Assembly (NCBI GenBank): GCA_027075275.1
Contig: JALTBO010000044.1
Span: forward strand, 1-33,563
DNA: 33,563 nucleotides
Reading direction: 5' to 3'
DNA from: Desulfurobacteriaceae bacterium
GTDB taxonomy: Bacteria; Aquificota; Aquificia; Desulfurobacteriales; Desulfurobacteriaceae
The position numbers and the translations under genes were made by a program. Shown here in pieces: positions 16,483 to 24,762 of this stretch (the first letter of the stretch is position 1; the number at the start of each line of letters is the position of its first letter). The notes below the pieces were generated by a model. The model was not told the origin of the DNA and made no database searches. It saw nothing but the letters and a program-made list of their open reading frames with translations.

Positions 16483-18651
16483 TTATTCCTCCACAAATAT
16501 TGGTGTTAAATCTTCTAGATCTGGTATAGGAGAGAAAATTTCTGTTCTTTCTTCTATAGACTGAGAAGCGATTTTTCCTTTTTTAAGCTCGGTAATTAAC
16601 TCTTTTAGCTTCAATAAGTTAATATTACTTACTACCTGGGCAATTCTATCGTTTGTATTTTCAAACTTTATAGGAACAGGAACAGCTTTTCTATGGAGAG
16701 CATCCACATGGGTTAAAACCATCCACTCTCCAGGAAGATAAGAGAGTGTTTGATCCAGAATGGAGGATTCTATTCCAAAAGCTTCTGCTACTCTTTCTCT
16801 ATCAGTTTTTTTAGGAAGTTTACTTACAAAATAAGTTGCTAATTGCGCAGTGATGCTTGTATCAAGGTACGTTACTCTTTGGGTTGCTATTGCAAGTCCC
16901 AGTCCGTACTTTCTTCCCCTTCTTGCGAGCGTGGTTGCTATCTGTTTTGCTTTTTCTATGGCATTCTTTTCCTCTTTTGTTCCTGAGGGAGTGTAGGGTA
17001 TGAAAAGATCTGCTTCTTCAAAGAGGAAAACTGTTTGAGGACTATTATTGATATGTCCATTTTTGCGAATTTTGTAGAGGGTATTTCCAAAATTATAAGC
17101 AAATTCTCTAATGTTATTGTCATCTTCACTTATCAAAATAAATAGTGAGCCTTTATTGTCATGGCTTTTCATGATGAGTTCCTGAATAGTTATACCGTTT
17201 AGATATCCTGTCATTTTTAATATCTCTTTTGCTAAAACCTGATACTCAACTATAAGTTCCTCTAATTTTGGAAGAATAGAACCGGATAGTTTTTCTATTT
17301 CGTTTGTTTTGTTACCTAAGAGTGTTTCAATTATAAAGTTCAAAGATGGGTCCTTAAGGGAGGCTTTACTATTCTTTAGAAATAACTTAAATGAAGTTAA
17401 AACCTCTAATATTTTCTGAGCTATATAGGGATTAAAGCTTGAATCCAAGAAACCATTCACTTCAAGATATTTGCTTAATATATCAATTAATCTTACTAAG
17501 AGTTCCTTTTTAGCTTTACTTCCTTGGCCAGTAAAGTTTATTTTGTTCAGGGTTTGATACAGATCATTCAAAACTTCTATTACTAATTTGCCATGAGTTA
17601 GGATTCTTACTTTCCCTGTTAAAAGAAGATATTCTGCCAAGAGGTAGATCTTTTCTATTAGGTCAGGTTTAAGTAAAGCTTTAGGAAACGTAGTTCTATC
17701 TATTAGTTCTTTGGAGGCTTGCTTAATAATTTTTTCATTTACTACTCCCCTAAGAAAGAGGCTGAGACTTCCACCAGGGTCATCAAGGAAAACAATTCCT
17801 CCATCTATCTGTAGAAGAACATCTATCAGTAATCCTAAGTATTCGTTATTGATGTCGTAAACAAAGATGTTGGTCGGGTTGTTATCTTTATTTTTTGTTT
17901 CAATAAGTGATTTATAAATGAGGGTACTTATTAGATTACTTTTTCCTGCTCCTGTGAATCCAAATAAGGCAAAATGTCTGTTAAAGAGAGGTTCTTGGTC
18001 TATATATACATCTATATCCGGAAAAATTTTGTGTTTTCCTGCTTTGAATGAAAGCTCTCTCTCTGGGATTTCTCCATTTATAAAGTCATCTAAATACTGA
18101 GGTTCTATTATGTAAACTTTTTCTCCACTTATTGGTAGTTCACTAGTCTTTTTAAAAGCAGGAATTTTTTCTAATCCCAACTCAACTGCTTTTTCTGGAG
18201 TGCATATGATTAGTTCTTCGTCATGGCTTATTGCTTTTACTATAATTTTCAGGGTTTCCTTTTCTGGTTCATAGGCGTGTCTATACCATTCTTCCATGAA
18301 TTTTGAAAATGCTTCTTCTATTAAAAAGTCCTGTGGATTTTCTGAAAGTTCCTTTATCTTATAATGCACTATATCTACATCAATGATTTCAAGGATGGAG
18401 TAATGTTCTTCTAGGTTTTCATATTTTGTTTTTGTATCTGTAACACTTATACTTGCAAAGTTTTTGACTGCAAGGAAAATACCGGGTTTTAGGAGTTTTG
18501 CAACCTCTATGGAGTAAGGGAACCATATTTCATACGTATTCTTACTGGGAATTAGAAATCCATTAAGGAAAATTTCTTTATGTGTTTCCTCTCCTGTTAA
18601 ATCGTATAACGTTTTGAATATTGTCTTTTTTATTTCAGTTAGGGTGCTCAT
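16483..18651 (-). CDS. HerA/FtsK-superfamily ATPase in the McrBC operon
   Basis: This 722-residue protein is a HerA-type (DUF87-like) hexameric ATPase, a class known to translocate DNA and to power nucleases or other effectors. The N-terminal 200 residues are beta-rich and could be a HAS-barrel-like region. Walker A is GFTGAGKS (231-238), Walker B is VFLFEEAD (541-548), and ARRGRKYGLGLAIATQR follows, as in HerA proteins. A long helical insertion (about 300-500) separates the motifs, more than in archaeal HerA. No nuclease motif is seen in this chain and no NurA is next to it. The ATG has GGAGG seven bases upstream, and the stop abuts mcrB. Composition is AT-rich like its neighbours. Confidence 0.85.
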   Translation of the reverse strand: MSTLTEIKKTIFKTLYDLTGEETHKEIFLNGFLIPSKNTYEIWFPYSIEVAKLLKPGIFLAVKNFASISVTDTKTKYENLEEHYSILEIIDVDIVHYKIKELSENPQDFLIEEAFSKFMEEWYRHAYEPEKETLKIIVKAISHDEELIICTPEKAVELGLEKIPAFKKTSELPISGEKVYIIEPQYLDDFINGEIPERELSFKAGKHKIFPDIDVYIDQEPLFNRHFALFGFTGAGKSNLISTLIYKSLIETKNKDNNPTNIFVYDINNEYLGLLIDVLLQIDGGIVFLDDPGGSLSLFLRGVVNEKIIKQASKELIDRTTFPKALLKPDLIEKIYLLAEYLLLTGKVRILTHGKLVIEVLNDLYQTLNKINFTGQGSKAKKELLVRLIDILSKYLEVNGFLDSSFNPYIAQKILEVLTSFKLFLKNSKASLKDPSLNFIIETLLGNKTNEIEKLSGSILPKLEELIVEYQVLAKEILKMTGYLNGITIQELIMKSHDNKGSLFILISEDDNNIREFAYNFGNTLYKIRKNGHINNSPQTVFLFEEADLFIPYTPSGTKEEKNAIEKAKQIATTLARRGRKYGLGLAIATQRVTYLDTSITAQLATYFVSKLPKKTDRERVAEAFGIESSILDQTLSYLPGEWMVLTHVDALHRKAVPVPIKFENTNDRIAQVVSNINLLKLKELITELKKGKIASQSIEERTEIFSPIPDLEDLTPIFVEE

Positions 18652-18662
18652 TAGTTTCCTCC

Positions 18663-20468
18663 TTAAAAGAGAGCTTTTTCGGCTTTTATTTTTCTGATTC
18701 CTTCTTCTATATAGTTTTGTATCTTAAATAACCTGAATAAGTTTCTATCCTGTAAACAGTTTATTACGAAGCTGATATCAATGGAGAAATTGAGTCCCAC
18801 ACCTGAAGTCAATCCAAAGGTTGAGATTCCAACGACTTCTCCATTTTCCTTAACAGTGGGTCCTCCGGAATTTCCGGGATTAATTAAGATTGAATGCTGA
18901 ATTGTTCCTAAGAATACGTGGTGTTCCTCTTTTTCGTTTTCAATGTTGTTGTAGACATGACTTATTATTCCTTCTGACATACTTAAAGCCAATCCGCTGG
19001 GATAACCAAATGCGTAGACTGTTTCTCCCTGCCTTATTTGTGGGGTTCGCCGTATTCCAAAAAATTTGTGAGGTCTTTTAGAGTATAGTGTGAAGACGGC
19101 AAAGTCAAATTTCCTGAATACTATATTGCCTAAAAGGACCTGGTCGTAAATTTCCTTTACGGGAACGTAAACTTCAGAAACTTTAAAATTCTGATTATCT
19201 ATTCTGACGAAAATTCCTATGTTTATATCGTCTCCCTTCTGGTAATATTCAGAAAGCCTGTTTAAAATTGAGTGTATCGCCTGAATATTGTGTAGATTCG
19301 TTAGAAAATAAAGTTTGTAGCCGTGTGGTGTTTTAACTTGCTTGTATATGAAGCATGTTCCTGACACAGTGATGGGGTTGTTTCCTGATTTTCCAGTTAT
19401 GTATATTGGGAAAACACTGTCTTCTGCTATTTCTGTTAATTTTTCTTTTGATGGAGTGTTAAATATTATCCCTGCTGAAGGAAGCTGGAAACTTTCGTTG
19501 ACTGGACTGGTAATATGAGTATTTTGGAGTTTTTCTCTGGGTATATTGAAGTCTTTGAGGATAGTTAGAAGATTGCTTATTAAATTTTGATCTTTGCATT
19601 CCAAGGTTTCAAGTAATTTGAGTAATTTTGCGATTGCTACTGCAAACACAGGAAGAGTGGAAGTGTTACCTGATTGAAAGTAGGAATCTATATTTTTGGA
19701 GATTCTTTTGAGGTTAGGATAAAGTTTTACTATTAACGGGTAAAGGGATTTAACTATGGTTAGTAAATTTTCTTTATTTGTGGTATTGTTGTTTAAGATA
19801 TCTTCAATAGTAAGTATGGTTTTAACGATAATTACTCCCATTTTCTCCAGAATTTCTTCTGATGGTTTAAAGTTCAGGATATAATAGGCAATTTCTTCCA
19901 TTACTATTTTGAGTCCAGAAATTAGAGAGTTTAGTGTCTGATAGTTGGTAGGCGTTCTATCCCTTAAAAGGCTTAAGATATCTCCAGCTATGTCTAAATT
20001 AACTTCAAGTGATAGATTGTTATTTATACTTTTGGCCTGATTTATTAGATTTTTAAAGATATTTACAAGTTCCAGTTCTAAAAATGTTAGAGCTAAATGG
20101 CGAAACGCAGCGCTATGGTTTTGGTTTAGTAATGGTTCTGGATTATCAATGAGTTTCTTTAGCTCATTTTCTATTTCTTCATAGAATAGAGCCAGATAAG
20201 GATACAGATAAACTTTAGCTTCAAGAGGAGATTTAAAGAATTCCTCGTGAGCTGCCAGGTATAAGAGTTGATCAAGTGATTGGAAAATTTCGTTTAGTTC
20301 AATTTTATCAGAGGTTTGTAGTGTAAAGATGAGATTTTTTAATGTCTCTGAGAGCTTGATGAGGTCGGCTTTCCTTATCTTTTCTCCTGAATTTACTATA
20401 TCCATAAGTTTTTCTGTACTTTCTTTAATTTCTTCTATAGAATTTTTGAAATTCTCTTTCTCGTTCAA
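18663..20468 (-). CDS. Helical-repeat protein with C-terminal trypsin-like serine protease
   Basis: The 601-residue protein has two parts. Residues 1-330 are almost entirely leucine-rich helices, resembling a HEAT/TPR-like scaffold or sensor. Residues 350-570 are a trypsin-like (S1C/HtrA-like) protease with the triad H393 (LTNLHNI), D455 (FRKFDFAVF) and S534 in PGNSGGP. GYPSGLALSMSEG precedes the serine loop. No signal peptide or membrane segment is visible, so it should act in the cytoplasm, unlike periplasmic HtrA, and it has no PDZ domain. The start is TTG with AGGAGGG five bases upstream. It is the first gene of the AT-rich operon with HerA, mcrB and mcrC, 11 bases from HerA. A role as protease sensor or effector in defence is inferred. 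Confidence 0.85.
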   Translation of the reverse strand: MNEKENFKNSIEEIKESTEKLMDIVNSGEKIRKADLIKLSETLKNLIFTLQTSDKIELNEIFQSLDQLLYLAAHEEFFKSPLEAKVYLYPYLALFYEEIENELKKLIDNPEPLLNQNHSAAFRHLALTFLELELVNIFKNLINQAKSINNNLSLEVNLDIAGDILSLLRDRTPTNYQTLNSLISGLKIVMEEIAYYILNFKPSEEILEKMGVIIVKTILTIEDILNNNTTNKENLLTIVKSLYPLIVKLYPNLKRISKNIDSYFQSGNTSTLPVFAVAIAKLLKLLETLECKDQNLISNLLTILKDFNIPREKLQNTHITSPVNESFQLPSAGIIFNTPSKEKLTEIAEDSVFPIYITGKSGNNPITVSGTCFIYKQVKTPHGYKLYFLTNLHNIQAIHSILNRLSEYYQKGDDINIGIFVRIDNQNFKVSEVYVPVKEIYDQVLLGNIVFRKFDFAVFTLYSKRPHKFFGIRRTPQIRQGETVYAFGYPSGLALSMSEGIISHVYNNIENEKEEHHVFLGTIQHSILINPGNSGGPTVKENGEVVGISTFGLTSGVGLNFSIDISFVINCLQDRNLFRLFKIQNYIEEGIRKIKAEKALF

Positions 20469-20507
20469 GACTCCCTCCTGATTTATACAACATTAGAGAT
20501 ATTTTAA

Positions 20508-22487
20508 CTAATTTTCTGAAATTTCTGTTAAAACGGGGAATGGAACTGCTAAGCCGCTGATTACTCCACTGCCGGTCTGGAGCGTTGGCAGCAGGGAGGT
20601 TATGTCTCTGCCGGCAAACTCTACAAAGGTTTCTACTGCCTGTAAATCGTTAACGTTGATTATTCTAAACATTGCCTGTGTGTTTGTTTGGGCCAAAACG
20701 TATTTGCTGACCTGGGCTGGCCTCTGGGTGATTACGACAAGGCCTAAGTTGAACTTTCTTCCCTCTGCTGCGATTTTCCTTGCTGTGTTGAGGGCTAAGT
20801 TCTTCTTGTCTGCGGAGACGTCTCCGTAGCTCTTTTCAGGGGCGAAGTTGTGGGCTTCCTCAAGGATTAAAAGTCTTCTGTTTCTATCTTCTCTGTTTTT
20901 GAAGAAGAGCTCCTGCATGAATAGGCCTGCAAGGTTTACCCTTGTCTGCGGGTCTGTTATTTTGTTCAGATTTAGTATGAAGATTAAGGGTTTCGGTTCT
21001 TCGTTGGGGTTAAGGAGCTCCTCCAAACCCTTAATAACCTCTTCCTGATTTTCCCACTTTCCTGATAGGGTTCTGGTAACGTAGGTGTCTGAGATTAGCG
21101 GGTTGTTTCCATCTTCATCTTCTATCTGAGAGAGAAGTCCTTTAAGGTCTCCTGTTTTAAAGCCGGAGCTCCATATATCGGGCTTTACCCACTTGGCTAT
21201 TGTGTTTCTGTTTTTCTTGGCTGTTCTGCTGTTGCCGGAGATTAAATGGCTGTATCCCAGCTCTTTTATCAGCTCTTCAACTTCTTCAGGGTAAATGGGG
21301 AAGAGGGTATCTGAAATTTCCACTTCTTTAATAGTTTTCGGGTTAACTCCCATGTTTATTAGTCCCTGTTTGTATTCGCCGTGGGGGTCTAAGATGAAAA
21401 CTTCCGGCGGGTTTTCTGTTTTAACGGTTCTTTTTATGAAGAGTTTTGTAAAGTGGCTCTTTCCTGAACCTGTTGTTCCGAGAACTGCCATGTGTTTTGT
21501 GATTACTTCTTCAAGGTCTATAAAAACCGTTATGTTGCTGTTTCCCTCTAAATTTCCAATTTCTATTGGAGTTTTCATCTCTTTTCCTGAGAAGTTCTTT
21601 TTCATTACGTTGCTCAGTGTTTCTTTTGATGCTCTATAGACGCCGTTTCCAACGTCAAAGGGTTTTAGAGGTGTCTGGAGCTTCTGGCCGTTAATCTCTC
21701 CGACAACCTGGGCAACTGCTATCCTTACCCTATCTCCGTTCTCGTTGAGGTATGAGTAGGTGGCGGCCTTTTTCCAGCTGTTGTCTTTTCTTCCAGAGAA
21801 TAGGAGTTTGAACTGGTCTAAAGACCCGAAAACCTGAGATTCGCTTCCAGAGAACGGGTTTGCAAAGAATCCCATGTCGTATGAGTAGATGCTCTCAATC
21901 TTTCCTAAGATTTTTCTCTCTCCGTCCCTTACCTCAACGTAGCTCTGTTCTGTGATTTCAGGGTCTAAAAGGATAAACTCAAAGGAGCTTGACTTTACAG
22001 GGTTCAGAGCAAAGCCGATGAGGTCGTCTGAGAAGATAACAGTTCCAGGGTCTTCTTTTATCCTCTCAAAGTAGTCTGTAAGCTCTTTTACCTCCTCTCC
22101 GTCTGACGTGTCGTAGTAGACGGCTACCTCTATGTTTCCCTTTGAGTATTCAGACATTCCGGCCTCTGTAAAGTTGGCAGAGCCTACAACGGCCTTTTGA
22201 TCGTCTACAACTATGAACTTTGCGTGGAGACGGTTGTTGAGGTAGATTTTTCCTCCCTTTTCCCTTATCGTTTTGAAGACCAGCTCGTCTGTTATGAGAA
22301 GGTCGCGGAGCTCCGACCCTCTTAAGATAACCTCAATCTCTATTCCTTTTTCTGGGTCAACGTTCTCAAGGAGCCTTCTTACAAGAGAACCTTTAAGCCA
22401 CGCAGAGGCTATCTTTATGCTCTTTTCTGCTTCTCCTACAATTTTTTCTATCTCTGTGTAGATTTTGTCTCCATTTAAAGTTCTCAT
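20508..22487 (-). CDS. PLD-nuclease/HerA ATPase fusion protein
   Basis: The 659-residue protein joins a phospholipase-D-type nuclease domain to a HerA-like motor. The HKD motif is complete: H88-x-K90-x4-D95 and GSAN at 102-105 (LHAKFIVVD, VGSANFTEAG). A middle beta-rich region (150-300) resembles the HerA N-terminal barrel. Walker A is GTTGSGKS (337-344), Walker B is LLILEEAH (539-546), and ARKIAAEGRKFNLGLVVITQRP follows. A single HKD motif implies dimerisation to form the active site. Fusing nuclease and motor replaces the separate HerA-NurA pair of archaea, so DNA-end processing or restriction is the likely role. The ATG overlaps the stop of the small upstream gene (ATGA). Composition matches the core genome and includes four GAGCTC sites. 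Confidence 0.9.
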   Translation of the reverse strand: MRTLNGDKIYTEIEKIVGEAEKSIKIASAWLKGSLVRRLLENVDPEKGIEIEVILRGSELRDLLITDELVFKTIREKGGKIYLNNRLHAKFIVVDDQKAVVGSANFTEAGMSEYSKGNIEVAVYYDTSDGEEVKELTDYFERIKEDPGTVIFSDDLIGFALNPVKSSSFEFILLDPEITEQSYVEVRDGERKILGKIESIYSYDMGFFANPFSGSESQVFGSLDQFKLLFSGRKDNSWKKAATYSYLNENGDRVRIAVAQVVGEINGQKLQTPLKPFDVGNGVYRASKETLSNVMKKNFSGKEMKTPIEIGNLEGNSNITVFIDLEEVITKHMAVLGTTGSGKSHFTKLFIKRTVKTENPPEVFILDPHGEYKQGLINMGVNPKTIKEVEISDTLFPIYPEEVEELIKELGYSHLISGNSRTAKKNRNTIAKWVKPDIWSSGFKTGDLKGLLSQIEDEDGNNPLISDTYVTRTLSGKWENQEEVIKGLEELLNPNEEPKPLIFILNLNKITDPQTRVNLAGLFMQELFFKNREDRNRRLLILEEAHNFAPEKSYGDVSADKKNLALNTARKIAAEGRKFNLGLVVITQRPAQVSKYVLAQTNTQAMFRIINVNDLQAVETFVEFAGRDITSLLPTLQTGSGVISGLAVPFPVLTEISEN

Positions 22488-22783
22488 TCTTCCTCCTTTT
22501 CCTCCCGCTCATAGAGTATCTTTAACTTTTCCCTCTTTCTGGCCAGTTTTTCCTTTAACTCCTCCATATTTTTCGCTCCAAATATTTTCATCATCCTTTT
22601 TCTATCGTTCTCCGCAAGTTCTTCCTGAGCAGGCTTTATGTATTTTTCATACATCTCTATGACCTTTTTCGGCGGCGGGCTGTTTACTATTGCCTTAAGC
22701 TGTTCGTAGGTGAACCCGCCCTCTATTCTTACTGCGGCGGGAGCTCCCTCCTCAAGTCTTTCCTTTTTCTTCCTCTTTGCCAT
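22484..22783 (-). CDS. Small charged helical protein, unknown
   Basis: The 99-residue protein is rich in Lys and Glu. A basic N-terminus (MAKRKKKERLEEG) is followed by FTYEQLKAIVNSPPPKKVIEMYEKY, then a helix likely to form a coiled coil (residues 55-99). No enzyme motif is visible. It overlaps the PLD-HerA gene by four bases (ATGA), so the two are probably made in fixed ratio. An adaptor, inhibitor or DNA-binding partner of the PLD-HerA motor is a reasonable guess. The start has GGAGG upstream and a GGAGCTCC site lies within the gene. Confidence 0.7.
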   Translation of the reverse strand: MAKRKKKERLEEGAPAAVRIEGGFTYEQLKAIVNSPPPKKVIEMYEKYIKPAQEELAENDRKRMMKIFGAKNMEELKEKLARKREKLKILYEREEKEEE

Positions 22784-22801
22784 TTTCTCCTCCCTTAAAT
22801 T

Positions 22802-23197
22802 TTATTCAACTGGAACCCAGCCCTTCTCGGTCCAGCGGTAGGGCGTGTTGCTCTCTGGCCTTTTCCAGATGAAAAACTCCCTCTCACGGGGCAGATGGTA
22901 GATAAAGGCCTCAACCTCCTCTCCGTTCAGTATGAACTTCTCCAAAGACCTTGTGTAAAAGCTCGGATACCCTTCTAAGTAGTCTAAGTTTTTGAGTGTT
23001 TTCTCATCTACCCGGTAGAGTTCAACTTCTACGGGAGCTCCCTCCTCTCCCGGAACAACTGCCGGGTAGCTGTAGTGTCCAAGGATAAACCTTTTGTGGG
23101 AAATTCCCGTTCCCAAAAACGGAGAGTTTTTTAAAAAGCTGTGATTGTAAAAACCTCTCTTTAGAGTTCCGTAAACAGCTACCGTAAAGGTTTTCAT
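22802..23197 (-). CDS. Gamma-glutamylcyclotransferase-like (GGCT/AIG2) protein
   Basis: The GGCT family cleaves gamma-glutamyl amine bonds and releases 5-oxoproline or a related lactam. The 131-residue protein has the family opening VAVYGTLKRG (YGTL at 9-12) and the catalytic Glu in LDYLEGYPSFYTR (E75). No transporter or glutathione gene is nearby, and the cassette instead holds an N-formylglutamate-amidohydrolase-like gene. Gamma-glutamyl or isopeptide chemistry on a small molecule or peptide tag is therefore possible. Related gene sets with amidoligases have been described, but no ligase is recognisable here. Confidence 0.85.
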   Translation of the reverse strand: MKTFTVAVYGTLKRGFYNHSFLKNSPFLGTGISHKRFILGHYSYPAVVPGEEGAPVEVELYRVDEKTLKNLDYLEGYPSFYTRSLEKFILNGEEVEAFIYHLPREREFFIWKRPESNTPYRWTEKGWVPVE

Positions 23198-23226
23198 CCT
23201 TTCCCTCCTTTTAAAAAGTCCCGGCC

Positions 23227-23901
23227 CTAAAGGGCCAGGGCAACCATTGAGAGGGCTGTTATTACGTGGTCTGTGTATTTAGTTCTGAGGGTTTTAGATA
23301 TTTCCAGTTGGATGACGTTTAACTTCTCTCCAAACCGTTCTTTAACTTCTTCTAAGAACGGATGTCCCTGATATCCGGGAACTTCGCAGCCGATAGGGTT
23401 CTGATTGAGGTCTATACCTCCGGCTTCAAGGAGAACTTCCAACTTCCTCTTGATTCTGTCTCTCAGCTCTACGGGGCAGAGGGTTCCGTGCCTCGTTCCA
23501 AGTATCATCCCGTAGCCTTTTTCGTCTTTGACTCCGTGGATTCCTAAAAGGAGTGTTTCCTCTCTGACTTTTCCGTCCTCTCCTAAAACTCCGAGCTCTT
23601 TCAGAACTCCTTTCAGCTGGTTGAAGAACTCCTCTACGGCCTCTCTCTGGTAGTTTTCAGGGCAGCTGCAGTCAACTCCTGTGTGGTCTGCCGGCCTGTT
23701 AAGGTCTGCAACAACCCTTGAAACCTGTGCAACTATACCGGCAGTTCCTACTCTCCTGTGGAGCTCCCTCACTATCGTTCCCGTGTAGAACTCCCTCTTT
23801 GGTGCTGCGGCGTGGGGAGCCCAGAAGACCACCTTTAAGTCTCTCCTCAGCGGCAGGTAGACGTCGTGGAAACGGGTTTCTTTCAGTCTTCCGCCAACCA
23901 T
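23227..23901 (-). CDS. N-formylglutamate amidohydrolase-like protein
   Basis: The 224-residue protein resembles the FGase family of zinc peptidase-like amidohydrolases. Supporting stretches are VVFWAPHAAAPKR near the start (the family PH-motif), VVADLNRPADH (D-x-NR motif), LLLGIHG (metal-site His) and NVIQLEISKTLRTKY near the end. It shares these with enzymes that release formate or cleave glutamyl amides. Histidine-degradation genes are absent, so a role in that pathway is unlikely. The start ATG has AGGAGGAGG and overlaps the previous gene by 19 bases. It is next to the GGCT-like gene, suggesting joint glutamyl-bond chemistry. The annotation rests on motif similarity read by eye. Confidence 0.65.
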   Translation of the reverse strand: MVGGRLKETRFHDVYLPLRRDLKVVFWAPHAAAPKREFYTGTIVRELHRRVGTAGIVAQVSRVVADLNRPADHTGVDCSCPENYQREAVEEFFNQLKGVLKELGVLGEDGKVREETLLLGIHGVKDEKGYGMILGTRHGTLCPVELRDRIKRKLEVLLEAGGIDLNQNPIGCEVPGYQGHPFLEEVKERFGEKLNVIQLEISKTLRTKYTDHVITALSMVALAL

Positions 23902-24752
23902 TTTTCCTCCTCCTTTAGAAAGTCTGGTTCTTTGAATTTTTCTGGGTCAAAGCCGGCTTTTTTAAACTGCTCTGTCAGTTCTTCGTAAAGTCTTTCAAGG
24001 GCAAACCATCTGTCTTCGTTTAGAGGAACGGCCTGTTTTCTCAGCTCGTAGATGAACTTCCTCAGCTTTCTGTTTTTTACGAGCGGTGCGATTTCCGGCG
24101 GGAGCTCCCCTTCCCTGATAAACCTGTTTACCAGGTATCTGTTCTTGTAGATGAGGTAGGTTTTTACGATGAAAGAGAGGAGAGGAAGTAACCTCTCATC
24201 CTCCCTGTAAAACGTTGCCAAGTATTGTGGAGCAAGTGTTTCTTCTGTTAAGACTCTAAAGAGGTCTCTCAGCCTCTCATCTCCAGAGGAATACCACCCT
24301 TCTGCTATTCCCGGCCTGCAGCCGTAACTTATGTAGATTATCCCGTTGAACCTGAAACCTCTGTTGATTGCCTCTTTTATCTTCTCGTTTGGCTTCGGTG
24401 ATAGAAGGTAAACAGTTGAGAGGAAAGAGGTTATCTGAGCAGTTGGAATCCTCACTGCATAGAAGAACTCTTCAGCACCTCCTACACCTTCTTCGGTATT
24501 ATAGCCCTCCTGCCAGAAACCGCCGTGTTTAACAAACTTGTTTCTATTCTGCTGTTTCTTAATCAGCTCAAGGGCAACCTTTTCAAACCTTTTAATTGCG
24601 TCTTCGTCGTCTATAGTTATGTCGCCCGTTATCAACCTCCATGTTATTTGTTTTAAAAGGTCTATAGCCCTTGATGAAACCCAGTTTGGCGTTTTCTTAA
24701 GCTCTTTTTTTACCTGATTGAGCAAAAACTTCTCGTATTCATCAAGGGGCAT
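23883..24752 (-). CDS. Conserved-looking protein of unknown function
   Basis: I place the start at the ATG at 24752 (GGAGG with seven bases spacing), giving 289 residues; a longer frame to 24818 would overlap the ankyrin gene. The protein is mostly helical. A glycine-rich middle contains KHGGFWQEGYNTEEGVGGAEEFFYAVRIP (written here only to locate it near residues 95-125) and FNGIIYISYGCRPGIAEGWYSSGDERL near 155-180, with conserved-looking aromatic and Gly residues that suggest a ligand or catalytic pocket. No known domain is recognised. It is co-transcribed with the ankyrin gene (10-base gap) and the FGase-like gene (19-base overlap). It could be an unassigned enzyme of the cassette. Confidence 0.75.
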   Translation of the reverse strand: MPLDEYEKFLLNQVKKELKKTPNWVSSRAIDLLKQITWRLITGDITIDDEDAIKRFEKVALELIKKQQNRNKFVKHGGFWQEGYNTEEGVGGAEEFFYAVRIPTAQITSFLSTVYLLSPKPNEKIKEAINRGFRFNGIIYISYGCRPGIAEGWYSSGDERLRDLFRVLTEETLAPQYLATFYREDERLLPLLSFIVKTYLIYKNRYLVNRFIREGELPPEIAPLVKNRKLRKFIYELRKQAVPLNEDRWFALERLYEELTEQFKKAGFDPEKFKEPDFLKEEEKWLAED

Positions 24753-24762
24753 CTTTACCTCC

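Noticed and set aside
18663-20468. Periplasmic HtrA/DegP housekeeping protease
   Set aside because: There is no signal peptide, no membrane anchor and no PDZ domain, and the gene is inside an AT-rich operon with HerA and McrBC.
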